A DNA stretch of 64,000 nucleotides from NCBI GenBank assembly GCA_038203695.1, contig JBBRDQ010000001.1, positions 24,991 to 88,990 on the forward strand, written 5' to 3'. The position numbers and the translations under genes were made by a program. This DNA comes from M3007 sp038203695 (lineage in GTDB: Bacteria; Bacteroidota; Bacteroidia; Chitinophagales; Saprospiraceae). Shown here in pieces: positions 54,710 to 63,774 of this stretch. A model generated the notes under the pieces. It worked only from the letters and a program-made list of their open reading frames with translations. It was not told where the DNA came from and did not search any database. The first letter of the stretch is position 1; the number at the start of each line of letters is the position of its first letter.

Positions 54710-54764
54710 GGGACGCCGGCAAAAACGGAATAAAATAGGCTTTTCCACTCTCCCTACACTTGTC

Positions 54765-54772
54765 TACTTTTG
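54765..54772 (+). promoter_or_regulatory. -7 element TACTTTTG, predicts a leaderless transcript
   Basis: TACTTTTG lies only 7 nt before the ATG at 54780. With initiation about 7 nt downstream of the -7 box, the second DUF3667 gene would be transcribed from about its own start codon. A TTTT at 54741 is at a plausible -33 distance. Confidence 0.45.
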
Positions 54773-54779
54773 CGGCATT

Positions 54780-55841
54780 ATGTCCACTACGAAAAAAAGG
54801 TACTGTCGCAATTGCTTTCATCCTTTGGGTTATAAAGCCCAGTTTTGCGGGCATTGCGGACAACGCGACACGGATGGAAAGGTGCAGATGGTGGAGTTAC
54901 TGCGCCGTTTCTGGAATACGACCTTTCACCTGGAGCGAAAATTCCTGCGTATGGTCTGGCACCTGTTCGTGCCGGGTTACGTCGCGGTGGAATATTTCAA
55001 AGGCAAACACCGCCGCTATCCGCATCCGGTGCAGTTTTTCCTGGTTGTCATGTTTTTTTTGCTGCTGTACTTGTCTGTCAAGGGCAGTAGCAAGAGTAGC
55101 CAGATAAACCTGATGCCCATTTTTAGAGAACACAGCGCGGAGGGAATCAAGGCCCAACTGGATTTATTCGATGCATTGCGCACCAATGTGGATTCGTTGC
55201 CAGCCGCGCTGCGTACACCGCAGACTCGGTACATGGTGGATTCATTGCTGGATTTTACCGCCAGGCAGCAGGATATGGTAGGTATGCAAAAAGATTCATT
55301 CACCGTCATCAACATCGATTCGTATTGCAAAGTGCAAATTGCCAGTCGCGATGCCGTTAATATGGAGCCTGATTCACTGGTGCAATACTACCATATTAAA
55401 GGCTTCTGGCTGCCGCTCCTAACCAAACAGATTATAAAATCCGGCCGCGATGGTCATGGATTATTCCGGTTTTTTATCGGCAATATCACTTGGACGATAC
55501 TCAGCCTCATCACTTTAATGGCCTGGTTGCTACATGCGTTGTTCCGGCGCCCTCGCCGGCTATATGTGGAGCATTTTGTGCTGCTTTTGCTACACCATGC
55601 CGGTTTTTTCTTTCTACTGACCATCATTTCCAGCTTGCGCAAAGCAATCCACCTGAACAGTGATGGGGCATTAATTGCCGTAGCCTGGTTTATTCTTGGC
55701 TTTTTGTGGGCTTTCAAGCGGTATTACGGACAAGGCTGGGGCCGTACGATCTGGAAATGGCTGGTGTTCGGATTCTTTTACATGTTCTTTTTCTTCCTTA
55801 TTTTCTTATTGAGTTTCGCGGTCAATCTGCTGTTATTTTAG
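54780..55841 (+). CDS. DUF3667 membrane protein with zinc ribbon (second of two)
   Basis: 353 residues, clearly a paralogue of the upstream gene: zinc ribbon CRNCFHPLGYKAQFCGHCGQ, TTFHLERKFLRMVWHLFVPG, YPHPVQFFLVVMFFLLLYL, then SLPAALRTPQTRYMVDSLL (the partner has SLPLHLRTPQANVAFDSVL) and four C-terminal helices with VEHFVLLLLHHAGFF. The middle domain is shorter by about 25 residues. Tandem duplication is evident from the same order of landmarks throughout. The function is unknown; the conserved ribbon and membrane anchoring suggest a regulatory or assembly role rather than transport. Confidence 0.8.
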   Translation: MSTTKKRYCRNCFHPLGYKAQFCGHCGQRDTDGKVQMVELLRRFWNTTFHLERKFLRMVWHLFVPGYVAVEYFKGKHRRYPHPVQFFLVVMFFLLLYLSVKGSSKSSQINLMPIFREHSAEGIKAQLDLFDALRTNVDSLPAALRTPQTRYMVDSLLDFTARQQDMVGMQKDSFTVINIDSYCKVQIASRDAVNMEPDSLVQYYHIKGFWLPLLTKQIIKSGRDGHGLFRFFIGNITWTILSLITLMAWLLHALFRRPRRLYVEHFVLLLLHHAGFFFLLTIISSLRKAIHLNSDGALIAVAWFILGFLWAFKRYYGQGWGRTIWKWLVFGFFYMFFFFLIFLLSFAVNLLLF

Positions 55842-55856
55842 GCAACTGGTAAAACA

Positions 55857-55939
55857 TTCATCTTGTAACCGCTCGTTTTAACAGGCGACCCAGAACAACA
55901 TAGTATCACATCCAACTTCTTTTCAAACATCCAACTACC
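55857..55939. repeat. Copy B of the CCGCTCG dispersed repeat
   Basis: Shares ATCTTGTAACCGCTCGTTT, AACAGGCGACCCAG and TTCTTTTCAAACATCCA with 25087-25160. It occupies nearly the whole gap between the second DUF3667 gene and the gatB ATG at 55940. ATCCAAC occurs twice (near 55911 and 55929). Confidence 0.6.
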
Positions 55940-57370
55940 ATGAATTACGAAACGGTCATCGGCCTCGAAACGCACGTCCAACTGGGCACAGCCAGCAAAG
56001 CCTTTTGTGCCGATTCGGCTGCTTTCGGTGGCGCACCTAATACCCACACCAGCATGATCAGCCTGGCGCACCCCGGTACGTTGCCGCGCCTCAATAAAGA
56101 AGCGCTGGAATATGCAGTGCGCCTGGGGCTGGCCCTCGGTTGCAGTATCTCCCAGCGCACGACATTCGATCGCAAAAATTACTTTTACGCTGACTCCCCC
56201 AAAGGATTTCAGACCACGCAGGACCGGCAGCCAATTTGTGTAGGCGGAAGTTTGCAACCTGCCGGCAGCACGCGTACCATTCGGTTGCATCATATTCATT
56301 TAGAAGAAGATGCGGGTAAAAGTATCCACGATCAGGATCCGGTTGATTCGCTGATCGACCTGAACCGTGCGGGCGTGCCCCTGCTTGAAATTGTCTCTGA
56401 GCCCGATTTTCGCAGTGCCGAAGAAGTGGCGGCTTATATGGAAGACCTGCGGCGACTGGTGCGCTGGCTCGGTATCAGCGACGGCAATATGGAAGAAGGC
56501 TCGCTGCGCTGCGATGTCAATATTTCCATCCGGCCCCTGGGTAGCGAGGCCTTCGGGCAGCGTTGCGAAATCAAAAATATGAACTCCATGCGCTATGCCC
56601 GCCGAGCGGTTGAATTTGAAGTCAACCGGCAAATCCAACTGGTGGAAGCCGGCGGACGCGTGCAGCAGGAAACGCGTGGTTTCGACCCGGCTTCCGGCAC
56701 GACGTATTCGCTGCGGGAGAAGGAAAACGCCCATGATTATCGCTATTTCCCGGAACCCGACCTGCCGCCCGTCGTGCTGTCCGATGCGTTTTTGGCCCGT
56801 ATCAAAGCGGAAATGCCGGTGTTGCCCCATGTGCTGGAGCAAACATTGCAGGTGAAATATGGCTTGCCGCCTGCCGATGCGAGTCTGCTGACCCAGGAAA
56901 AAGCGACCGCGAATTATTTTCTTGATTTGGTGCAACAGACTTCCATTGCTCCCAAAACGATTGCTAATTTCTTGATTAACAAACTGTTACCCTGGCAGGT
57001 GGAAACAAACATTGCATTGGCGGATAGTCCGGTGCAACCGGCACAGTGGCTGGCGTTCCTGCAATTGATCGAAAGTGGCGTGCTCAGTTCCAGTACGGCG
57101 TATCAGCGTTTGTTCCCGGCCTTACTGGAAAATCCCCATCGCGCGCCAGCCGATTTAGCCGCTGAACTGGACCTGGTACAAAACACGGATGCCGATTTTT
57201 TATCCGGCATTGTCGATGCAGTACTGGCCCGTTTCCCCGATAAAGTAGCCGAGTACCGCAAGGGGAAAAAAGGGCTGATCGGCCTGTTTATGGGCGAAGT
57301 GATGAAAGACAGTAAAGGTCAGGCCGAGCCGCAGGCTACGACCAAATTGTTGCAGGAGCGGCTACAGTGA
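55940..57370 (+). CDS. gatB: Asp-tRNA(Asn)/Glu-tRNA(Gln) amidotransferase subunit B
   Basis: 476 residues, full family length. Motifs: MNYETVIGLETHVQLGTASK, LAHPGTLPRLNKEALEYAVR, FDRKNYFYADSPKGFQTTQD, then HHIHLEEDAGKSIHD (kinase-type ATP site), LIDLNRAGVPLLEIVSEPDF, GISDGNMEEGSLRCDVNISI and the C-terminal YqeY-like domain (GLFMGEVMKDSKGQAEPQAT). With GatA and GatC it transamidates mischarged tRNAs. gatA and gatC are not adjacent, as often in Bacteroidota. The start ATG directly follows the dispersed repeat. Confidence 0.96.
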   Translation: MNYETVIGLETHVQLGTASKAFCADSAAFGGAPNTHTSMISLAHPGTLPRLNKEALEYAVRLGLALGCSISQRTTFDRKNYFYADSPKGFQTTQDRQPICVGGSLQPAGSTRTIRLHHIHLEEDAGKSIHDQDPVDSLIDLNRAGVPLLEIVSEPDFRSAEEVAAYMEDLRRLVRWLGISDGNMEEGSLRCDVNISIRPLGSEAFGQRCEIKNMNSMRYARRAVEFEVNRQIQLVEAGGRVQQETRGFDPASGTTYSLREKENAHDYRYFPEPDLPPVVLSDAFLARIKAEMPVLPHVLEQTLQVKYGLPPADASLLTQEKATANYFLDLVQQTSIAPKTIANFLINKLLPWQVETNIALADSPVQPAQWLAFLQLIESGVLSSSTAYQRLFPALLENPHRAPADLAAELDLVQNTDADFLSGIVDAVLARFPDKVAEYRKGKKGLIGLFMGEVMKDSKGQAEPQATTKLLQERLQ

Positions 57371-57405
57371 AAATGTTTGTTTTACTACATGATTTGCCAT
57401 GAGTC

Positions 57406-58638
57406 TTACTCGTGCCGAATTGCTTCCACCGGCGTCAATTTGGATGCTTTCCACGCCGGATACGTGCCGAAAATAAGTCCGATAATGACCGCGACAATAA
57501 GAATAACGAGCATCGAACCGACACTTAAGGTGGAATGGAACTCGATTTCGGTGTAGTATTTAATGATTGGGGTCGCAATACTGTTGATTAAAAGTCCCAG
57601 CAGGACGCCAAAAAAGCAACCGAATAAAGACACGGCCAGGGCTTCCGCCATGAATTGCAGCGCAATTACCCTTGGTTTGGCGCCAATCGCTTTGCGGATC
57701 CCAATCTCGCGCGTGCGCTCGGTGACCGACATGAGCAATACATTCATAACGCCGATACCACCGACCAGAATGGCAATTCCGACGATCATGCCCATCACAA
57801 TTTTAAAGACCATAATGGCCTGACGGAGTTGTTCCAGCCGAAAATCATTGGTAATAATGGTGTAATTGCCCTTTCCGCCGGGGATATGCGCATCCATCCA
57901 CTGCTCCAGTTTAGTTTTCATAGCCGGCAACTCCTCTACTTTTTGCGCGGTAATAATCATTGTCGGCGGGTCTTGGTGGTATTCCAAGCTGTCCAGCACA
58001 TAGATGGGAACCGCTGCCTGCGGTGTATCTTCTTTTTCTTTCTTCGCCAGAATGCCAATAATGGTCAATTTCCGCGTCCCGAAAGCCAGTTGGCGATTTA
58101 AGAGGGGCGCCAGATTGCTATCGCGCACAAAGCGGGCGGCAAGGGTATGATTTAGCACAATTACCGGGTCTTTCCGGTTGAAATCTTCGGCGTTATAGGG
58201 CCGGCCATACTGCATAATGCGTTTTTCATCAAACGTTTCCGCCAGCGAAGCATTGATAATGGCCGGTTTGCGCAGGGTATCGCCGACGAGTTGTAAAAAA
58301 TCGCGTTTGCTCCATTCCAGACTGATTTTTGCGTTCTTTTCCAATAATGTGTCGATGGCGGCGACGTGTCCCAAGGTAATCGGCCGGACGACCGCTTTAC
58401 GCATTTGCAAACCGTCTACATCTTCCTGTGTCGGCGTGGTTACGATCATGGAGGCCAGATTGGTGGTGGAAGAAACCTGTTCGCGTCCAAAACGCTCCAT
58501 GCCATCGCCCAGTGCCAGGATGGAAACCAATGCGCCGACACCAATAACGATACCGAGAGTGGAAAGAAACGTATTGAGCGGGTTAGACCGCAAGGTGCGC
58601 AGGGCTTCGGACGAGACCGCCAGCAAAAGATTGATCAT
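57406..58638 (-). CDS. MacB-like ABC transporter permease
   Basis: 410 residues. N-terminal membrane helix in FLSTLGIVIGVGALVSILALG, a periplasmic MacB_PCD domain (about residues 45-270), then three C-terminal FtsX helices: IVMGMIVGIAILVGGIGVMN, MAEALAVSLFGCFFGVLLG and LVILIVAVIIGLIFGTYPAW. The typical MSVTERTREIGIRKAIGAK sits between them, and PVEAIRHE is at the end. The family is the mechanotransmission type of ABC permease working with an ATPase and often a TolC-like exit. No ATPase or membrane-fusion gene is next to it, so its partners lie outside the window or upstream of a different promoter. Confidence 0.9.
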   Translation of the reverse strand: MINLLLAVSSEALRTLRSNPLNTFLSTLGIVIGVGALVSILALGDGMERFGREQVSSTTNLASMIVTTPTQEDVDGLQMRKAVVRPITLGHVAAIDTLLEKNAKISLEWSKRDFLQLVGDTLRKPAIINASLAETFDEKRIMQYGRPYNAEDFNRKDPVIVLNHTLAARFVRDSNLAPLLNRQLAFGTRKLTIIGILAKKEKEDTPQAAVPIYVLDSLEYHQDPPTMIITAQKVEELPAMKTKLEQWMDAHIPGGKGNYTIITNDFRLEQLRQAIMVFKIVMGMIVGIAILVGGIGVMNVLLMSVTERTREIGIRKAIGAKPRVIALQFMAEALAVSLFGCFFGVLLGLLINSIATPIIKYYTEIEFHSTLSVGSMLVILIVAVIIGLIFGTYPAWKASKLTPVEAIRHE

Positions 58639-58958
58639 AGAGAAGATTATTTATGCTCAAATGTGCGCGCAACGCCGAAAATGGTTGCTCTTTTCGGAGA
58701 AACAGTTCTTTTCAATAGACGAAGGACTACAAATGCGACTACTCCAATAAAAAAATCCCTATTGTATTGCAAAACCTCCTACTTTTGTGTCGTCCCTGCT
58801 ACAAAATGTAGTCTCTCCACTATTATTTATACTAAGTTCGGCATAAAAGCAGTTTATCACGCGCTTTTGCCAGGAACTTGGGCTGTTGTATCGTTCCCAG
58901 CGATACGGCGAGACGTTCATCTACATTTTGTCATTCAATTTTCAAAACTATACCTGCT
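58639..58958. other. 320-bp divergent intergenic region with -7 element
   Basis: Contains TACTTTTG at 58780-58787 on the plus strand, a match to the -7 consensus, with TTG at 58762. It gives a 5' leader of about 165 nt for the SPOR protein gene. A small hairpin CTACAAAATGTAG begins near 58799, and its complement CTACATTTTGTC occurs near 58920. I see no RNA gene family. Confidence 0.4.
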
Positions 58959-61928
58959 ATGAACACGAACCTTCGTGCCGGGTTGCTTTTGGTGGCATTT
59001 TTTGCTGCCCAACTGCTGATCGCCCAATCTTCTACTGTTGCAGAAGATCTTCAAAAGGCTGATAAACAATTCGACCTGTACGTCTACAATCTGGCGATGA
59101 GCAATTACCAGAAAGTGCTGAAAAAAGAGCCCAACAACGGGCATGCGCTGGCCAGGATTGCCGATTGTTATTTTCAATTGAACCAACCCGAAGCTGCTTT
59201 GGAATGGTACTCCAAAGCAGCCTATCAAAGTGTAGCCGAACCGGATGTTTTGCTGCATTACGGACAGGCGCTCATGCAAACGGGCGATTATGAAGGCGCG
59301 AAAAAGTGGTTTTCGGTGTACCAGTCCGATAATGAACTGGTCGGTCGGCACTTTGTTGAAATGTGTGATTACGCGCGAAAAACCGGCGGGAAAGAGTCGC
59401 TGTACGCCACTAAAAATGAATCGTTTATCAATAGTCCAGCGGCTGATTTCGCACCGGCCTTTCTAGGAAACCGGCTTGTGTTCAATTCCGCGCGGACCGA
59501 TATGGGACGGAAGAATGAAGGAAAATCAGGCAATGACTGGAGCACCAGCGCGACCAATCAACTGTTCGTTACGCAGCGCAATACACAAACGGGTTTTCTC
59601 GAAAAACCGGCATTTTACAAAAGTGAACTGCAAAATACGCCTAACCAGGGTCCGGTAACGTACTCCGCCGATGGTACACGGGTGGTGTACAGCCGCAACA
59701 AATTTATCGATGGCACCCGCCAGATTGCGGAGAAAGGGCTGGAAATGAGCCTTTATACCGCCGATGTAGTAAATGGCGCATGGACGAACGAGCGGATGTT
59801 CCCTTACAATGGATCCAGTTATGCGACTGGGTTTCCCGCGTTATCGCCCGATGGCAACACCTTGTATTTCGCCTCCAATAATCCGGAAGGATACGGCGGC
59901 TGGGATCTGTACGTCTGTACATGGACCGGAGCCGGCTGGGGCATGCCACGCAACCTTGGCGCTGCTTTGAATACGCCCGGCAATGAAGTCACACCATTTT
60001 ACGATGGTTTGAATCTCTTCTTTTCTTCCGACTGGCACCGCGGCTTGGGTGGTCTGGATGTTTTTCGGGCGGAAATGAACGGCGAAACGGTTACCAACAT
60101 ATATCATTTGGGCCCTGGCATCAATTCTTCGCGCGACGATTACGGGTTCATTTTCAACGCGACCCTGAAAACAGGCTACCTGACCAGCAACCGCCCCGGC
60201 GGCCGTGGCAATGAAGATATTTATCAGGTGATTAAAAAACGCGACGACGGCACGCCAATGGCAGCAGTACCATCGACTACCACTCCGACAACGCAGGTAC
60301 CTGCACAATACAGCACCCGTACCACGAAGGCATATACCCCGCAACCGGTAGCGGATGCAGGGCTGGGCGGACCGCTTTACCTCTATGTCAGCGATGATTC
60401 CGGCCGGCCAGTGGCAGGGGTTACCGTCGACCTTTCCAGTTGCGGCGGCCCAATCAATCTCACCGACGCCAGCGGCAAAGTTTACTTTAGTCCAGCTTCG
60501 CCCTATGTGCAGTGCACTGCAACCCTGGCAAAACAAGGTTACCTGGAAAATGTAGTAGACCTGGAGACCTACGGCAAAAACAACATTCTGCTGCGTATTG
60601 GGAAGGATACCCGTCAGGAGTTCACCGGTTTGGTGCTCGACAGCTATACCCAGGCACCACTCTATCAGGTAATCGTCGAATTTAGTGCTACAGAAACCGG
60701 TAAAACTATTCAGACCAGTACTGATTTTGATGGAAAATACTCGGTTATGATGACCCCGCGCACGGTCTATGACGTAACTTATTCCAGGGAAGGTTATTTG
60801 GAACAAGTCGTCAAAACGCGCCCGGTGCTGACCGGGACAAATAATAAGATCGCCCCGGTGTTATTGTCTGCCTACCGCCAACCGGGAACGACCCCAACGC
60901 CGGTGCGGCCAACCGCTTATAGCACGCCTACTACATCATCTATCCAGTTCAAGCAACCCGTGGAAAAAGTGACCCCGGCTGAGTTTAACGGGTACTCCAT
61001 CCAGCTGGCGGCTGAACCCAATGCTTTAACCGACACGAAACTGCAGAAATACGAGTCGCTTGCAGCATACGGCAACCTGTATACAAAAGAAGAAAACGGC
61101 GCGCATAAAGTGCGGCTCGGTATTTTCCAGGAAAAAGAGGAAGCGCAGGATGTGCTGAAAAAAGTCAATAAAAATGCCAAATTTAAAGGCGCCTTCGTGA
61201 CAGAAGAACGTGGCGCGGATACCGGTCTTATTATTGGCGAACAATCAGGTCTCGTGGTGACACCGGCGCAATACAGCGCGCCAACTACCACTACGACCAG
61301 TTCAAAAGGTATTCCTGCCGGCAATTCCGATATCCGGTATGCGGTACAAGTAGGCTCGTTTGCGACCGGAAAATCTGTTCCAGTTGGCGATTATGTGAGC
61401 AAACTGGCGGGTTTAGGTAATTTTTATGCTAAAACCGAGAATAATTCGCAGAAAATGCGCCTGGGCGTGTGGAGCAATTACAGCGAAGCGGAATTCTCGC
61501 AAAACGAAGCCGTAAAGCGTGGTTTTACCGATGCTATTATTGTAACGGAAAAGGCTACGGATGAAAACGTACAGCCTTTCCTGATCAACGCGCCGACACC
61601 TGCTGCGCCGGCACCGGCACAATACAGCACACCCGCTGCGCAGAAAAAACGCACCGGTGCCACTTCTCCTGTCGCGCCCACTGGGCCGAAGTATTACATT
61701 CGCCTGGCGGCACTTTCCAATCCAGATGCCTTTGATGAGGAGCGCCTTTCCGGAATCGGCGGCACCCTGGAAAAACGCCCGGCCAGAAATGGGATGACCA
61801 TTTTGTTGTTGGGAAATCTGGGCGATTTAAATGCAACTACCGCCGCACACAACAAGTTGCTGGGCTGGGGTTTTGATGAAAGTTACATCGTTTTGGACAG
61901 CGACGGCAAATTAAATCGGCTCGATTAA
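58959..61928 (+). CDS. Envelope protein with TPR, PD40, carboxypeptidase-regulatory and three SPOR-like domains
   Basis: 989 residues from ATG 58959 (signal LLLVAFFAAQLLIAQ); the ORF start at 58878 is too early. Order: TPR (about 25-140), PD40/WD40-like propeller (about 235-415; LSPDGNTLYFASNNPEGYGG, GYLTSNRPGGRGNEDIY), two carboxypeptidase-regulatory-like folds (about 470-635), then three SPOR-like repeats at about 677-747, 790-862 and 909-979 (for example YAVQVGSFATGKSVPVGDYV). They are joined by Thr/Pro linkers containing AQYSxxT repeats. The front half matches the T9SS protein PorE, whose C-terminus is OmpA-like; SPOR domains bind glycan strands lacking stem peptides, so this may be an alternative peptidoglycan-anchored version. 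It is periplasmic or outer-membrane associated. Confidence 0.85.
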   Translation: MNTNLRAGLLLVAFFAAQLLIAQSSTVAEDLQKADKQFDLYVYNLAMSNYQKVLKKEPNNGHALARIADCYFQLNQPEAALEWYSKAAYQSVAEPDVLLHYGQALMQTGDYEGAKKWFSVYQSDNELVGRHFVEMCDYARKTGGKESLYATKNESFINSPAADFAPAFLGNRLVFNSARTDMGRKNEGKSGNDWSTSATNQLFVTQRNTQTGFLEKPAFYKSELQNTPNQGPVTYSADGTRVVYSRNKFIDGTRQIAEKGLEMSLYTADVVNGAWTNERMFPYNGSSYATGFPALSPDGNTLYFASNNPEGYGGWDLYVCTWTGAGWGMPRNLGAALNTPGNEVTPFYDGLNLFFSSDWHRGLGGLDVFRAEMNGETVTNIYHLGPGINSSRDDYGFIFNATLKTGYLTSNRPGGRGNEDIYQVIKKRDDGTPMAAVPSTTTPTTQVPAQYSTRTTKAYTPQPVADAGLGGPLYLYVSDDSGRPVAGVTVDLSSCGGPINLTDASGKVYFSPASPYVQCTATLAKQGYLENVVDLETYGKNNILLRIGKDTRQEFTGLVLDSYTQAPLYQVIVEFSATETGKTIQTSTDFDGKYSVMMTPRTVYDVTYSREGYLEQVVKTRPVLTGTNNKIAPVLLSAYRQPGTTPTPVRPTAYSTPTTSSIQFKQPVEKVTPAEFNGYSIQLAAEPNALTDTKLQKYESLAAYGNLYTKEENGAHKVRLGIFQEKEEAQDVLKKVNKNAKFKGAFVTEERGADTGLIIGEQSGLVVTPAQYSAPTTTTTSSKGIPAGNSDIRYAVQVGSFATGKSVPVGDYVSKLAGLGNFYAKTENNSQKMRLGVWSNYSEAEFSQNEAVKRGFTDAIIVTEKATDENVQPFLINAPTPAAPAPAQYSTPAAQKKRTGATSPVAPTGPKYYIRLAALSNPDAFDEERLSGIGGTLEKRPARNGMTILLLGNLGDLNATTAAHNKLLGWGFDESYIVLDSDGKLNRLD

Positions 61929-62070
61929 ATTTTTTTTCAAAGCGTAGCAGCGTTTCAACCACGCCTGCCGTTTAATACTTGTTTTTCAGCCATGATTTCA
62001 GTCGTGGACTCCATGATCGAGATCGTAACGAAAAAAAAGCAGGTTTTTAGTTGGTTTTGTTTGTTACGAG

Positions 62071-62094
62071 GGGCGCGCCGACGGCGCGCCTTTT
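62071..62094 (+). terminator. GC-rich hairpin terminator
   Basis: GGCGCGCC (62072-62079), loop GAC, GGCGCGCC (62083-62090), then TTTT. It lies about 140 nt after the SPOR gene; the stretch in between holds nothing I can identify. Confidence 0.65.
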
Positions 62095-62206
62095 GTGTTT
62101 TTAGCGCACTTCCGCACCCGCTCTGCGTGGTAATTTTTTCAGGAAATGGCAAGATTAACTTATCGTGAAATATAAACTTTTTACCTTGCGCCTTAAATAA
62201 TTCCGT

Positions 62207-63769
62207 ATGCGCTTTTTACTGCTTTTCATAGCATTCCCGTGTTTTCTGTCCGCTCAAAACCAGCCACCGGCCTTGAGCAACCTGGCCACTTCGGTCAATT
62301 GGGCTACCAAGATACTCACCATCACGTACGATGTGACCGACCCTGAAAATGACCTGTTGGATATCAGTGTGGCTTTTTCTGACAATGCCGGGAAGACGTA
62401 CAGCCTCACGCTGCCTGCGACTGGAAATATTGGCTTCCCTGTCACATCCGGTACGGGACAGACGATCACCTGCGATGTAACGCCGCTTGCCGGGAGTGTG
62501 GGCGCTTTTACCGTACGTGTAGTAGCCGACGATAAACAACCTTTCGATCTGCAGCAATTAGTCAATGCGGTAGACAGCCTGCGCCTGAAGTCCGACCTGC
62601 AATTTATCGAAGGGGTTCGCCACCGCATTTCCGGCCTCGCTCATTTGAATGAAACCCGCGACTCTTTGCGTAGTTTGTTTACCAGCAATCACTTACATCT
62701 GGAAGAGCAAATATTTTCGTACAGCAATACGACCGGCAGAAATATTATAGGTACGGTACGCGGGACATCAGCTGCGGAAAAAGTGGTTGTTGTCGATGCG
62801 CACTACGATACAGTAGGCAATGCTCCGGGTGCCGACGATAATGGCAGCGGTACCGTCGGTATGATGGAAATTACCCGGTTGCTGAGTCGTTATCCCACCA
62901 AAAAGACCCTGCGTTTTATCGGTTTTGACTTGGAGGAAGCGGGCTTGGTCGGCAGCACGCAATATGTATCGAACGGTATCCCGGCAGGCGATCAGATCGA
63001 AGGCGTCTTCAATTTTGAAATGATCGGTTACTATTCCGAAGCGCCAAATTCCCAGACATTGCCTTCAGGTTTTAACCTTCTGTTCCCCGATGCCAATGCT
63101 GCGGTAGTGAACAACCAGTATCGCGGTGATTTTATCACCAATGTCGGCAATACCAATTCGCAACCAATCGCTCTTATTTTTGCCAATGCTGCTAGTGCGT
63201 ATGTACCTGATTTAAAGGTGATTACCTTAAATGTTCCTGGAAATGGCCAATTGGCGCCCGATCTGCTGCGCAGCGATCATGCGCCTTTCTGGGTTGGCGG
63301 CTATAAAGCGTTGATGCTCACCGACGGTGCCAATTTTCGCAATGAATGTTACCATACGCCGCAGGATACGTTTGAAAATAAACTAAACTTTACGTTTATG
63401 GCCAATGTGACGAAGGCTACACTGGCAGCGGCGGCCCAATTGGCGGAAATACAGCATGGCGACTGGGCGACGGCAACGTTTGAAAATACCGTTGCCACGC
63501 ACGATCTGCCGGCCGGATGTACCGTGCGTCTGCGTGCTTCCAGCACCCGCAGCGGGTTGTATCTGGATATCGACGCCTGCGATTTTGATTTTGTAAACAT
63601 CGACTTGTACGACGAGCGCGGCGTGACCGTCCTGCAAACCCGGCTGGAGCACCCGGCATCGGGTATGACTCCGGTGCAATTGCAGCAAATACTTCCTGCC
63701 GGTATTTACTCCGCACAATTGCGCTTGCCGGGCGGCAGGGTAGTGGGGCAACAGGTGGTGGTGCGGTAA
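62207..63769 (+). CDS. Secreted M28 family zinc peptidase with T9SS-type C-terminus
   Basis: 520 residues with a signal peptide (RFLLLFIAFPCFLSAQN) and an N-terminal Ig-like domain (about 20-110). The M28 peptidase domain has VVVDAHYDTVGNAPGADDNG (His and bridging Asp), GFDLEEAGLVGST (Glu-Glu: base and ligand), IEGVFNFEMIGYYSEAP and SDHAPFWVGGYKALMLTDGA (terminal His ligand). The last 80 residues (LYLDIDACDFDFVNIDLYDE to QQVVVR) form a T9SS sorting-domain-like end without a clear PNP motif. Members are aminopeptidases or carboxypeptidases. It is probably exported for nutrient or matrix degradation. It is convergent with the CPBP gene, 5 nt away. Confidence 0.9.
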   Translation: MRFLLLFIAFPCFLSAQNQPPALSNLATSVNWATKILTITYDVTDPENDLLDISVAFSDNAGKTYSLTLPATGNIGFPVTSGTGQTITCDVTPLAGSVGAFTVRVVADDKQPFDLQQLVNAVDSLRLKSDLQFIEGVRHRISGLAHLNETRDSLRSLFTSNHLHLEEQIFSYSNTTGRNIIGTVRGTSAAEKVVVVDAHYDTVGNAPGADDNGSGTVGMMEITRLLSRYPTKKTLRFIGFDLEEAGLVGSTQYVSNGIPAGDQIEGVFNFEMIGYYSEAPNSQTLPSGFNLLFPDANAAVVNNQYRGDFITNVGNTNSQPIALIFANAASAYVPDLKVITLNVPGNGQLAPDLLRSDHAPFWVGGYKALMLTDGANFRNECYHTPQDTFENKLNFTFMANVTKATLAAAAQLAEIQHGDWATATFENTVATHDLPAGCTVRLRASSTRSGLYLDIDACDFDFVNIDLYDERGVTVLQTRLEHPASGMTPVQLQQILPAGIYSAQLRLPGGRVVGQQVVVR

Positions 63770-63774
63770 TTAAA

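Noticed and set aside
61955..62152. A 65-codon minus-strand frame in the spacer after the SPOR gene
   Set aside because: It crosses the GC-rich terminator hairpin and has low-complexity basic composition; no family resemblance.
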